In this document: piece after piece, positions 17,538-25,219 of the stretch
How positions within the stretch are numbered: the first letter of the stretch is position 1
Layout: every line of letters begins with the position of its first letter
From: Rhizobium sp. 11515TR
GTDB taxonomy: Bacteria > Pseudomonadota > Alphaproteobacteria > Rhizobiales > Rhizobiaceae
Direction: 5' to 3'
Assembly (NCBI RefSeq): GCF_002277895.1
Contig: NZ_CP022998.1
Coordinates: 3,639,501 to 3,703,500 of the forward strand
Length of the DNA: 64,000 nt
The notes under the pieces: generated by a model
Database searches by the model: none
The model's input: the letters and a program-made list of their open reading frames with translations, nothing else
Told to the model about the DNA's origin: nothing
Translations under genes and position numbers: made by a program

Positions 17538-18584
17538 ATGTTCTTTGCTTCCGATAACTGGGCCGGCGCCCATTCCAAAGTCGCCGAACGTCTGCTCGCC
17601 GCATCGAGTGGTTTTGCCTCCGCCTACGGCACAAGCGAGCTCGACCAGCGTGTCGAAGCCAGATTCTCCGAGATATTCGAGCGCGAGGTCGCGGTCTTCT
17701 TTGTCGCAACCGGTACGGCCGCCAATTCGCTATCGCTTGCCAGCGTCCAGAAACCGGGCGGCATCAGCTTCTGCCATACCGAAGCGCATGTCGCCGAAGA
17801 CGAATGCGGCGCTCCTGACTTCTTCAGCGGCGCGCGTCTTGCGACGGTCGAGGGCGCTCTCGGCAAGATCGACCCCAAGGCGCTTGCCACCAAGATCGCC
17901 CGTTTCCCGCAGGATGCCGTGCATCATGGCCGCGCCGCAGCCGTCACGATTACTCAAGCGACGGAAATCGGTACGGTCTATTCGCTGGATGAGATCGATG
18001 GTATCGCCGCTATCGCCAAGGCGAACGGCCTGCCGCTGCATATGGATGGCGCGCGTTTCGCCAACGCCCTGGTTGCGCTCGGCGCGACGCCGGCCGAGAT
18101 GACATGGAAGCGCGGCGTCGACATCCTCTCCTTCGGCGGCACCAAAAACGGCTGCTGGTGCGCCGAGGCGATCGTCATCTTCGATCCGGAAAAGGCGAAG
18201 GAAATGCACTTCATCCGCAAGCGCGCCGCCCAACTCTTCTCCAAGTCGCGCTTCATCGCCGCCCAGTTCGACGGTTATTTCCAGGACGGCCTCTGGCTCG
18301 ACCTCGCCCGCCATTCCAATGGGATGGCCGATCGGCTGCGCGCTGGCCTCGAAAAGACCCCCGGCGCCCGTCTCGCGTGGCCGACTGCCTCGAACGAGGT
18401 TTTTGCGATCATCCCAAAATCCTCCGCCAAGGCGGCCGAAGACAAGGGCGCGAAATTCTACGAATGGCCGATCCCGGAGTCGCAACCGGATCTGGTCGGC
18501 AGTGATGAAACGCTGATCCGGCTCGTGACCAGCTTCGCCACCACCGAAGCCGATGTGGCGAATTTTCTTGCTTGCCTAGGTTGA
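17538..18584 (+). CDS. ltaE: Low-specificity L-threonine aldolase
   Basis: 348 residues of the PLP-dependent beta-eliminating lyase/threonine aldolase family (fold type I), which cleaves L-threonine (and allo-threonine) to glycine and acetaldehyde in the cytoplasm. The N-terminal FASDNWAGAH block, the substrate loop ASAYGTSELD, the His-rich CHTEAHVAEDE cofactor-stacking region and LHMDGARFANAL are present. The PLP lysine lies in SFGGTKNG (about residue 206). Upstream lies the long regulatory region shared with gltB; downstream is a hairpin terminator. It is not in an operon. Specificity for L- versus D-forms cannot be read from the sequence. Confidence 0.93.
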   Translation: MFFASDNWAGAHSKVAERLLAASSGFASAYGTSELDQRVEARFSEIFEREVAVFFVATGTAANSLSLASVQKPGGISFCHTEAHVAEDECGAPDFFSGARLATVEGALGKIDPKALATKIARFPQDAVHHGRAAAVTITQATEIGTVYSLDEIDGIAAIAKANGLPLHMDGARFANALVALGATPAEMTWKRGVDILSFGGTKNGCWCAEAIVIFDPEKAKEMHFIRKRAAQLFSKSRFIAAQFDGYFQDGLWLDLARHSNGMADRLRAGLEKTPGARLAWPTASNEVFAIIPKSSAKAAEDKGAKFYEWPIPESQPDLVGSDETLIRLVTSFATTEADVANFLACLG

Positions 18585-18595
18585 CCGCGTGAAAA

Positions 18596-18631
18596 GAGCG
18601 CCGGAGCCGACTTCACGGCCGGACGGCGCTC
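18596..18631 (+). terminator. Hairpin after ltaE
   Basis: GAGCGCCG (18596-18603) pairs perfectly with CGGCGCTC (18624-18631) 12 bases after the ltaE stop. There is no T-run. It may also serve the small convergent gene at 18647. Confidence 0.55.
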
Positions 18632-18646
18632 ACAATGCCAGAAGGG

Positions 18647-18814
18647 TCAGTTGTGATTCCGATGGGCGATCATTGCGAAGTTCGATAGATCGTCGCGATC
18701 GGATGCCGGTGCGTTGTGTATAATCATCGTCATTGCCACGACGCAGGCGACAAGCCCGGAAATGAAGATGGCACCATATATCATCGGGCGACTATTCCTC
18801 CGCAATTCCCCCAT
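18647..18814 (-). CDS. Small single-pass membrane protein, hypothetical
   Basis: 55 residues with one strong hydrophobic segment (about 11-31, MIYGAIFISGLVACVVAMTM), a charged N-terminus and a polar His/Asn-rich tail. The ATG at 18814-18812 is chosen because AGGTGG stands just before it; the frame is open further upstream without a better site. I recognise no family. It lies between convergent ltaE and the LysR gene on its own strand. Function unknown; the ribosome site and clean transmembrane segment are the only support. Confidence 0.5.
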   Translation of the reverse strand: MGELRRNSRPMIYGAIFISGLVACVVAMTMIIHNAPASDRDDLSNFAMIAHRNHN

Positions 18815-18950
18815 CGCCACCTGAGATAGCAGAGGAAGCTGACTTCCGCCTGAAAACGGGCACGGCAATAAATCAGCCGGCAAAATAAATCTGGATCTCA
18901 TCTGCATGATGCGAAACGCCTTTTAACGATAGCTGATAGACGATTGCTCG

Positions 18951-19808
18951 TTAATTTGATCGGGGACCATGGACCTTGGAAAGTATGTCGTCAGAGAGCG
19001 CGTTAACCAGAAGTTGGTCCGCGCCCTTGCGCGGCACGAGCACGAACTCCACGTCCTCAAGGACGGGCAGCCAGCCCGGCGCGATCTCCAGCAATCCGGC
19101 TGGAGCCATGCTTTTCGGCTGGACAAGAATGCCCATGCCGGCGCGCGCCGCTGCGGTCAGGCCACTCAGGCTACCGCAGGTGCAGACGATGCGCCAAGGC
19201 ATCTGCTGCCGGCGCAGTGCCTCCAGCGCCACCGCCCGCGTGACGCTTGGGGTAGGAAAGGCAATCAGCGGCAATGGTCCCGCAAGTTTGCGGATGCGAT
19301 CCGCGTCGCGCGCCAGCCAAACCAGCGGCTCGCGATAGACGAGCTTGCCTCTCGCATCGCCGAGCCGGCGCTTGGCAAGCACCAGATCGAGATCGCCATT
19401 ATCCTGCATCTCATAAAGTACGCCGCTGAGCGCGACCGTCAGCTCGAGATCGACGGAAGGATGCGAGCGCACGAAATCCTCGAGCACGTCCGGAAGCTGG
19501 CTGGTGACGAAATCCTCGGAGACACCGAGCCGGAGACTGCCGCGCAGGCTGTTGCCGGCAAAAAGCTGCCGCACCTCGCCTTCGATCGATAGCATCTGGC
19601 GTGCATGGCCAAGCAAGGCCTCGCCGTCGCCGGTCAGGACGACGCGATGGGTGTCGCGCGCCAAAAGCTTGCGACCGAGTTCCGTTTCCAGCCGCTGTAT
19701 ATGTTGGCTGACGGTTGATTGCCCAAGACCGAGCCGCTCGGCCGCCAGCGTGAAGCTGCCCATCTGCTCGACGGCGACGAAGCTGCGCAACTGCGTGAGA
19801 TCAAGCAT
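18951..19808 (-). CDS. LysR-family transcriptional regulator
   Basis: 285 residues. The winged helix-turn-helix occupies about 1-60 (LRSFVAVEQMGSFTLAAERLGLGQSTVSQHIQRLE), with the typical LGRKLLARD wing. A periplasmic-binding-protein-like effector domain follows (about 87-280). It is transcribed away from the SBF transporter gene at 19915, the usual arrangement in which a LysR protein controls its divergent neighbour. The 106-base gap carries a perfect 12-bp inverted repeat and a 10-bp palindrome that could be its operator. Effector unknown; by context, something the transporter moves. Confidence 0.93.
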   Translation of the reverse strand: MLDLTQLRSFVAVEQMGSFTLAAERLGLGQSTVSQHIQRLETELGRKLLARDTHRVVLTGDGEALLGHARQMLSIEGEVRQLFAGNSLRGSLRLGVSEDFVTSQLPDVLEDFVRSHPSVDLELTVALSGVLYEMQDNGDLDLVLAKRRLGDARGKLVYREPLVWLARDADRIRKLAGPLPLIAFPTPSVTRAVALEALRRQQMPWRIVCTCGSLSGLTAAARAGMGILVQPKSMAPAGLLEIAPGWLPVLEDVEFVLVPRKGADQLLVNALSDDILSKVHGPRSN

Positions 19809-19819
19809 GGATTATCCTG

Positions 19820-19880
19820 TATCGCGATAACTGTTATTCCTTGCATCGTGGATCACAATAGGTCTATCTGCAAGGAATAA
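19820..19880. promoter_or_regulatory. Long inverted repeat and palindrome between LysR and transporter genes
   Basis: TTATTCCTTGCA (19834-19845) and TGCAAGGAATAA (19869-19880) are perfect 12-bp inverted arms, 23 bases apart. Upstream lies the 10-bp palindrome TATCGCGATA (19820-19829). Arm centres are 35 bases apart, which suits a LysR-type tetramer contacting two sites on the same DNA face. The gap between the two divergent genes is only 106 bases. Confidence 0.65.
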
Positions 19881-19914
19881 TCATCAAGACTCGCAATACG
19901 ATTGGGTAGGCACG

Positions 19915-20940
19915 ATGCGCCGCTTTCTTCCAGACACCTTTACCATGCTGCTGGTGCTCACCGTCCTGACGGCATCCTTCTTTCCGGTGCAGGGGGCTAG
20001 CGCTCACTATTTCAGCATTGCCACCAACTTCGCCATCGGCCTCTTGTTCTTCCTGCACGGCGCGCGCCTGTCGCGCGATGTCGTCATCGCCGGCATGCTG
20101 CACTGGCGGCTGCATCTCGTCATCCTGCTGACGACTTTCGGCATCTTTCCGCTGCTGGTGCTGGCCATCGGGCAAGTCGTTCCGAACAGCATCCTGCCCG
20201 TATCGCTCTATACCGGCATGCTGTTTTTGAGCGTGCTGCCGTCGACCGTGCAGTCCTCGATCGCCTTCACTTCTATCGCCGGCGGCAATGTGCCGGCCGC
20301 GATCTGCTCGGCGTCGGCCTCCAATATCTTCGGCATGTTCCTGACGCCATTGCTCGTCGGCATCCTGTTTTCTGTCGGCGGCCAGGGCGGCGGCTTTTCC
20401 TGGGATGTTCTGTGGCAGATCATGCTGCAGCTGCTCGCCCCTTTCATCGCCGGTCAGCTGCTGCAGCCATGGATCGGCAACTGGATCCGCTCGAAGAAGA
20501 AGATCCTGATGCCGGTCGATCGCGGCTCGATCCTCATGGTCGTTTATTCCGCCTTCAGCGAGGCCGTGGTGGAAGGACTGTGGCATACCTTCTCCATCCT
20601 CGACATTGTCACTGTCATCATCGCGAATATGGTACTTCTGGCGATGGTAATCTGCATCACCATGTTCGGCAGCCGTGCCCTCGGTTTTGAAAAAGCCGAC
20701 GAGATCACCATCACCTTCTGCGGCTCGAAGAAGTCGCTGGCAAGCGGCGTGCCGATGGCCAACGTCATCTTCGCCGGCCAGAGTATCGGCGCCATCGTGC
20801 TGCCGCTCATGTTGTTCCACCAGATTCAGCTGATGACCTGCGCAGTGCTTGCCCAGAAATACGCCGATGCGGCCAAGCGGCGCGAGGCTGCGAAAGCGCA
20901 GGCAGGAGCGAAATCGGGCGAAGCGACAAACGCAGCCTGA
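19915..20940 (+). CDS. Bile acid:sodium symporter family (SBF-like) transporter
   Basis: 341 residues with about ten hydrophobic segments and a short charged Ala/Lys tail. The overall pattern fits the SBF-like (YfeH/P7-type) branch of the BASS superfamily: FAIGLLFFLHGARLS, SVLPSTVQSSIAFTS (the crossover region with polar Ser/Thr), CSASASNIFGMFLTPLL and FCGSKKSLASGVPMAN. It should be an inner-membrane sodium-coupled organic anion carrier; the substrate is unknown. It is divergent from a LysR regulator that probably controls it, and is followed by a strong terminator. Confidence 0.9.
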   Translation: MRRFLPDTFTMLLVLTVLTASFFPVQGASAHYFSIATNFAIGLLFFLHGARLSRDVVIAGMLHWRLHLVILLTTFGIFPLLVLAIGQVVPNSILPVSLYTGMLFLSVLPSTVQSSIAFTSIAGGNVPAAICSASASNIFGMFLTPLLVGILFSVGGQGGGFSWDVLWQIMLQLLAPFIAGQLLQPWIGNWIRSKKKILMPVDRGSILMVVYSAFSEAVVEGLWHTFSILDIVTVIIANMVLLAMVICITMFGSRALGFEKADEITITFCGSKKSLASGVPMANVIFAGQSIGAIVLPLMLFHQIQLMTCAVLAQKYADAAKRREAAKAQAGAKSGEATNAA

Positions 20941-20964
20941 GTCCTCCGATAACATACAAAACGA

Positions 20965-20996
20965 AAGCGGCGCCCCGATGGAGCGCCGCTTCTTTT
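20965..20996 (+). terminator. Rho-independent terminator after the SBF transporter
   Basis: AAGCGGCGC (20965-20973) pairs perfectly with GCGCCGCTT (20983-20991), followed by cttttg. Confidence 0.8.
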
Positions 20997-21069
20997 GATC
21001 TTGGGAGGATCAGGAGCATGACGGAGAAACCGTCAGCCCGGCATGACAGTCCAAGACCGTCTGCCATAC

Positions 21070-21534
21070 TTAGTTGATGTGAGCCTCGATGGCCTTCGGG
21101 GTTTCCACGGGCTCTGCCGCGATGGAGATACGGCGGGGCTTCATGGCTTCGGGAATGTTGCGCAACAGGTCGATGTGCAGCAGACCGTTCTTCAGTGAAG
21201 CAGCCTGAACCTCGACATGGTCGGCAAGCTGGAAACGACGCTCGAAGGCACGCTTGGCGATACCGCGATAGAGATATTCGCTGGTTTCAGCCGGCTCTTC
21301 GCTCTTTTCGCCCTTGACCTGAAGGACATGGGCGTGGGCCTCAATGCTCAGTTCCTTTTCATCGAAACCGGCAACGGCCATGGTGATGCGATAGGTGTTT
21401 TCACCCGTGCGCTCGATATTGTAGGGCGGATAGGTCTGGGCCTGATCCGGCTGGCCAAGGCTGTCGAGCATGGTGAACAGACGGTCGAAACCGACGGTGG
21501 AACGATAAAGGGGAGAGAAGTCTACGTGACGCAT
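21070..21534 (-). CDS. Small heat-shock protein, Hsp20/IbpA type
   Basis: 154 residues of the alpha-crystallin family: N-terminal DFSPLYRSTVGFDRLFTML, which is characteristic of IbpA-like proteins. The crystallin domain follows (about 37-130: YPPYNIERTGENTYRITMAV, LQVKGEKSEE, YLYRGIAKRAFERRFQLADHV), with the final A-x-x-x-N-G-L-L-H-I-D-L strand and a C-terminal tail. It holds unfolding proteins in the cytoplasm for refolding by DnaK/ClpB. The ATG at 21534-21532 is set by AGGAGG 5-6 bases upstream; the frame extends further, but that part is leader. The leader sequence looks like a ROSE thermometer, so translation is probably heat-controlled. Confidence 0.95.
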   Translation of the reverse strand: MRHVDFSPLYRSTVGFDRLFTMLDSLGQPDQAQTYPPYNIERTGENTYRITMAVAGFDEKELSIEAHAHVLQVKGEKSEEPAETSEYLYRGIAKRAFERRFQLADHVEVQAASLKNGLLHIDLLRNIPEAMKPRRISIAAEPVETPKAIEAHIN

Positions 21535-21600
21535 GGAAGTCCTCCTGTGAGCGACAATTGCGATTTGAGTCTTGCCCCATGACCCCACTCCGGGCGGCCT
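21535..21600 (-). promoter_or_regulatory. ROSE-like RNA thermometer in the hsp20 leader
   Basis: On the transcribed strand the leader ends TCGCT-CAC-AGGAGGA, just before the ATG. UCGCU (complement of 21550-21554) can pair with AGGA of the ribosome site, with the G bulged: the U-[U/C]-GCU signature of ROSE elements known upstream of rhizobial small heat-shock genes. The 5' limit of the element is not determined; conserved ROSE elements extend further upstream. Confidence 0.6.
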
Positions 21601-21703
21601 CGGGACGGTTTCGCAGGCCCGTTCGGCACCCGCGAAAAAGAGATGGGGATCGCCTTTCCGGAGTTCAAGACCCCTGTGCTCGGCTCCATTTTTCAGAAAA
21701 TCG

Positions 21704-21874
21704 CTGCGTGAACCGCAGATGAACGGATGGTTCGGAACCCGTTCAGGCTGACGCGCCTATCGTCAAATCATCGGAACACCATCGTCCGATGACTGAAGTG
21801 TATCGTCCCTTCTTCTTCAGTCCTTGCTCGGCCGGCGAAGCGGATTTCTCTATCTCCGCAAGCCGGCCTTTTTT
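21704..21874 (+). ncRNA. Candidate structured RNA with Rho-independent terminator
   Basis: Five successive hairpins on the + strand. They are CTGCG/CGCAG (21704-21718), GAACGG/CCGTTC (21721-21744), TCATCGGA/TCCGATGA (21768-21792), CTGAAG/CTTCAG (21793-21820), and the two-part stem GGCCGGC..AGCGGA/TCCGC..GCCGGCC (21830-21868). Six T's follow (21869-21874). The terminator faces +, yet both flanking genes (hsp20 and the DUF2000 gene) are on the - strand, so it must end a separate + transcript. No strong promoter was found; TTCAAG (21664) with CATTTT (21687) is a weak candidate. No coding frame is supported. Confidence 0.4.
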
Positions 21875-21885
21875 CTGAGCGAGCA

Positions 21886-22302
21886 CTATCGCAGCAACTT
21901 CAGAGAACCGGTGAGCGACTTCACCCATTTCGAAGGTCCCACCAATCCGAGGCCATCGATCGCCTCGTCGGCAAGATCGCAATTGGGAAACGTCGCCTCA
22001 TACTCCCTGTAATCGTGCAGCGAGCGGGCAAAGGCAGGAAATGGAACGATCGCGCGGTCGTTTCCTACCGGCAAGGTCTTCAGCAACAGAGATCGTATGG
22101 TTTCAGCATCCGCCTGCAGTATCGGAACGGGCATGTTCGAACTGATATCGATGGTGCGCTCCTCCCTATCGGTCAATTGCCTGGCCGCGAGCGCAGGAAA
22201 CTTTGCGCCCAACCCGATCGAGATGGCGCCGGCGGTATTGGCGATCAGACCGAGCGGCAATGCCGGATTGATGACGATGGCAAGACGGATATCGGGAAGC
22301 AT
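21886..22302 (-). CDS. DUF2000 family protein
   Basis: 138 residues from the ATG at 22302-22300, which has AGG 5 bases upstream. The pattern LAIVINPALPLGLIANTAGAISIGLGAKFPAL followed by a middle PVPILQADAETIRSLL resembles the DUF2000 family (small proteins with a peptidyl-tRNA-hydrolase-II-like fold; function unknown to me). It has no signal peptide. It is divergent from an Lrp/AsnC regulator at 22433, an arrangement that suggests control by that regulator. The gene's 3' end faces the terminator of the + strand RNA candidate. Confidence 0.75.
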   Translation of the reverse strand: MLPDIRLAIVINPALPLGLIANTAGAISIGLGAKFPALAARQLTDREERTIDISSNMPVPILQADAETIRSLLLKTLPVGNDRAIVPFPAFARSLHDYREYEATFPNCDLADEAIDGLGLVGPSKWVKSLTGSLKLLR

Positions 22303-22377
22303 GGAGACCTGCTGCTGTTGACATGTGGGATCGCAGAATATCTCTCTCGCCGAGGGCAATCTTGCCTTTCATTGCCA

Positions 22378-22406
22378 CATATTCGGGAAATATGGTAGGA
22401 TCTACC
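22378..22406. promoter_or_regulatory. Two dyads between DUF2000 and Lrp genes
   Basis: CATATT (22378-22383)/AATATG (22389-22394) and GGTAG (22394-22398)/CTACC (22402-22406) adjoin each other in the 130-base divergent gap, 27-55 bases before the Lrp-type ATG. They are plausible operators for the regulator itself. Confidence 0.4.
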
Positions 22407-22432
22407 TTATATCCGCACATTAGAGATTAAAT

Positions 22433-22912
22433 ATGCCCGGCACCCTTGAGCCCATCGATTTGAAGATTCTCGGAGCCCTTCAGAAGGATGGGCGCCTTAC
22501 GAACCAAGCGCTTTCATCCGAAGTCGGGCTCTCGACGTCGCCATGCTGGCGGCGCGTGCGCCAACTGGAAGAGACGGGCGTGATCCAGGGTTATACGGCC
22601 ACCCTCGACAGGCGCCAGATCGGCCTCGGCGTCCTTGCCTTCATTAGGGTGAAGATCGACAGCCACAGCGAGGCGGAAGCCGAGGAATTCTCGCGCGATG
22701 TGCTGAAACTCAACGAGGTCGTGGCCTGCTACAGCATCGCCGGGGACGCGGATTTCCTGCTGCAAGTGGTCGCGACCGATCTCGACAGCTATGCCGACTT
22801 CGCCATGGCGGTGGTGCGCCGCCTGCCGCGCATCAAGGAGATGCAGACCACCTTCGTGCTGAAGGAAATCAAGCCCTTCAAGGGCTTTCCGCTTGAGGTT
22901 GGGCAGCGATAG
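22433..22912 (+). CDS. Lrp/AsnC-family transcriptional regulator
   Basis: 159 residues: an N-terminal helix-turn-helix (about 7-65, IDLKILGALQKDGRLTNQALSSEVGLSTSPCWRRVRQLEETGVI) and a C-terminal RAM/AsnC ligand-binding domain (about 70-150, with the YSIAGDADFLLQVV block). These proteins assemble into octamers and respond to amino acids. The second helix reads LSTSPCWRRVRQLE, the usual signature. Divergent from the DUF2000 gene, which is its likeliest target besides itself. Ligand unknown. Confidence 0.94.
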   Translation: MPGTLEPIDLKILGALQKDGRLTNQALSSEVGLSTSPCWRRVRQLEETGVIQGYTATLDRRQIGLGVLAFIRVKIDSHSEAEAEEFSRDVLKLNEVVACYSIAGDADFLLQVVATDLDSYADFAMAVVRRLPRIKEMQTTFVLKEIKPFKGFPLEVGQR

Positions 22913-23042
22913 CAGCGCAAGGCACGGAGTGTCAGGTGAGGCATGGGGGGAGACGGCACGTCCCTATGCTCTTTACGTTTGGATCTAAGCCATCCTATTC
23001 TCGGGCGAGTGGCTGCCCCCAGGGTATTGCCCGGGGGATATA

Positions 23043-24110
23043 ATGTCGGCGCTTTCTTTCTCGAAGATTTCCTCATCGCTGAGTACGCTTCTGGCTGCTA
23101 TCGGTCTGCTGACGGTGGCGGTGCTTACGACGCCCGATATCGTCGGACAGACGAGGCTCATCCTGGAAGTCGTGCTTGCCGGCGTCTGGGCCATCTATGT
23201 TCTGCAATTGATCGAGACGCTGGCCATACATCGCGCAAGGGAGGTGCGCGGTAGGATCCCGGAAATCGCCGTCGACATTCTGGCCGTTCTGGTCCCTTTG
23301 GCCGCCTTCCTTCTCATCCGCGGGCGCGACCAAAGCCTCTATTGCGCCATCTGGCTTTTGAAGCCGCTACGCGGCTCGACCTTCTTCCGGTTGCTTGGCA
23401 GGGTCATCACCAAGGAAGCGCGCAACCTGATCGGCGTTACCTCGATCTTCGGTATCGTTCTGTTCGCCGCAGCGCTTGCCGCTTACATCATCGAGCGTGA
23501 TATCCAGCCTGACAAGTTCGGCAGCATCCCCCTCGCAATGTGGTGGGCCGTGACGACGCTGTCGACCACGGGATATGGCGATGAGATCCCGCAAAGTTTC
23601 GCCGGCCGCGCCCTTGCCGGATTGGTCATGATGTGCGGAATCGGCATCTTTGCCTTATGGGCCGGCATTCTCGCCACCGGCTTCTACGAAGAGGTTCGTC
23701 GTCAGGATTTCGTGCGCAATTGGCAGCTGGTGGCGGGAGTGCCGCTGTTTCAGAAGCTCGGTTCCGGCGCCCTCATCGAGATCGTACGGGCGCTGCGCCC
23801 CCGCGTCGTGCCGGCCGGTGGCATCATCTGCCGCAAGGGCGAGGCCGGCGACCAGATGTATTTCATTGTCGAAGGCCGCGTCAGCGTCGCTACACCAACG
23901 CCGGTCGAACTCGGCTCCGGCAGCTTCTTCGGCGAGATGGCGCTGATCACCGGCGAGCCCCGCTCGGCAACCGTCAGCGCCGCGACCGAGGTCTCGCTGC
24001 TGTCGCTCTATTCATCGGATTTCCAGATGCTCTCGAGCAGCAGCCCCGAGATCGCCGAGATCATCCGTAAGACCGCACTGGAACGGCGCGGTGCGGCACC
24101 GAAGAGCTGA
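23043..24110 (+). CDS. Cyclic-nucleotide-gated potassium channel, MloK1-like
   Basis: 355 residues, the same length as the Mesorhizobium loti channel MloK1, and alignable by eye along its length. Six transmembrane segments (S1-S6, about 12-215) carry the selectivity filter TTGYGD (175-180) in the pore loop. A short C-linker (about 216-235) leads to the cyclic-nucleotide-binding domain (about 236-350), with the phosphate-binding cassette FFGEMALITGEPRSAT containing Arg307 and the lid Arg348 in ALERRG. It should be an inner-membrane tetrameric K+ channel opened by cAMP. Unlike voltage-gated relatives, its S4 (about 105-120) has few positive charges. It stands alone, with GGGGGA before the ATG. 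Confidence 0.95.
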   Translation: MSALSFSKISSSLSTLLAAIGLLTVAVLTTPDIVGQTRLILEVVLAGVWAIYVLQLIETLAIHRAREVRGRIPEIAVDILAVLVPLAAFLLIRGRDQSLYCAIWLLKPLRGSTFFRLLGRVITKEARNLIGVTSIFGIVLFAAALAAYIIERDIQPDKFGSIPLAMWWAVTTLSTTGYGDEIPQSFAGRALAGLVMMCGIGIFALWAGILATGFYEEVRRQDFVRNWQLVAGVPLFQKLGSGALIEIVRALRPRVVPAGGIICRKGEAGDQMYFIVEGRVSVATPTPVELGSGSFFGEMALITGEPRSATVSAATEVSLLSLYSSDFQMLSSSSPEIAEIIRKTALERRGAAPKS

Positions 24111-24241
24111 TTCGGACGATCTCTCGCTTAATCCTTCCCGGCCGTTTCTCATGCCGGAACCGCCAACAAACCTGTTGCAATTCCCCCAGCCTGCGCTATC
24201 CCCTTGGGATGAGCCATTGGTCAGCAAGGCGCGACACCGTC

Positions 24242-25216
24242 ATGGATTCGGTCCTCTATTCCACAGCAGATAATCCGGTGCCGGAAAACCGCACCGAAGG
24301 CTTCTTCGAAAGTTTCGACGGGCGCAAGCTGCGCTATGCCGTCTTCCGCTGCGAGCAGCCGGTGGCCAAGGGAACTGTTGTTCTACTGCAGGGCCGCAAC
24401 GAGTTCATAGAGAAATATTTCGAGACGATCCGCGACCTCACAGCCAAGGGCCTTTGGGTCGCGACCTTCGACCTGCGCGGCCAGGGCGGGTCGGAGAGGC
24501 TGCTGAAGGACCCGTTGCGCGGCCATATCCGCCATTTTTCCGATTACGAGCGGGATTTGACCGCCTTCCTCGATAAGATCGTCCTGCCGGATACACGCCT
24601 GCCCTTCTTTCTGCTCGCTCATTCGACGGGCGGGCTGATTGCCCTGTCTGCCGCGCCGAGGCTTGCGAGCCGCATCGAGCGCATGGTGCTGTCTGCCCCC
24701 TTCATCGGCTTGACCGGCCACGGCGCCTCCCCCGGCTTTATCCGCCTCCTCTCTGGCGCGGTCAGCGGCGTTGGCCTGGGCCGTATGCAGTTCAGCAAGA
24801 AGTTCAAGGAAAGACCGTTTGCCGAAAACCCGTTAACGACGGACGAGCAGCGCTACCGCCGCAACATCGTCATCGGCACCACCTATCCGCAGCTTTGCCT
24901 GGGACCGCCGACGGCACGCTGGCTATCGCAGGCTCTGCGGGCGATCGAACGGGTCAACAGGCCCGAACACCTGTTTTCAATTCAGGTCCCCACCGTCTTG
25001 ATCGCGCCGACGCGCGACGGCGTGGTGCCCTATGTCGATCAGGAGCGGCTGTCGCGCTATTTCCGTGCCGCTCAGCTCGTTCCAATTCACGGCGCCAAGC
25101 ATGAAATCCTGCAGGAACGGGATATCTATCGCAATCAAGCACTTGCCGCGATCCACGCCTTCATCCCCGGCAGCGATGCCGAAACCAACGCCTATGAGAT
25201 TGAGGCGGAAGCTTGA
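24242..25216 (+). CDS. Alpha/beta hydrolase, lysophospholipase-like (PldB type)
   Basis: 324 residues of the alpha/beta-hydrolase fold, Hydrolase_4/serine aminopeptidase S33 group. The oxyanion block TVVLLQGRNEFIEKY and the FDLRGQGGS turn are present. The nucleophile elbow is LAHSTGG (Ser in HSTG), the acid is probably in IAPTRDGVVPY, and the His in IHGAKHEIL. It probably hydrolyses lysophospholipids or monoacylglycerols, judged from PldB resemblance only. No signal peptide is seen. An in-frame ATG at 24209 exists; 24242 is preferred because relatives begin near the DNPVPEN segment, but neither has a good ribosome site. Convergent with hisN, 3 bases apart. Confidence 0.86.
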   Translation: MDSVLYSTADNPVPENRTEGFFESFDGRKLRYAVFRCEQPVAKGTVVLLQGRNEFIEKYFETIRDLTAKGLWVATFDLRGQGGSERLLKDPLRGHIRHFSDYERDLTAFLDKIVLPDTRLPFFLLAHSTGGLIALSAAPRLASRIERMVLSAPFIGLTGHGASPGFIRLLSGAVSGVGLGRMQFSKKFKERPFAENPLTTDEQRYRRNIVIGTTYPQLCLGPPTARWLSQALRAIERVNRPEHLFSIQVPTVLIAPTRDGVVPYVDQERLSRYFRAAQLVPIHGAKHEILQERDIYRNQALAAIHAFIPGSDAETNAYEIEAEA

Positions 25217-25219
25217 TCC

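Noticed and set aside
19864..20955. 363-codon frame on the - strand opposite the SBF transporter
   Set aside because: Composition is His/Gln/Asp/Arg-rich, typical of the reverse strand of a membrane-protein gene; the + frame has clear transmembrane segments.
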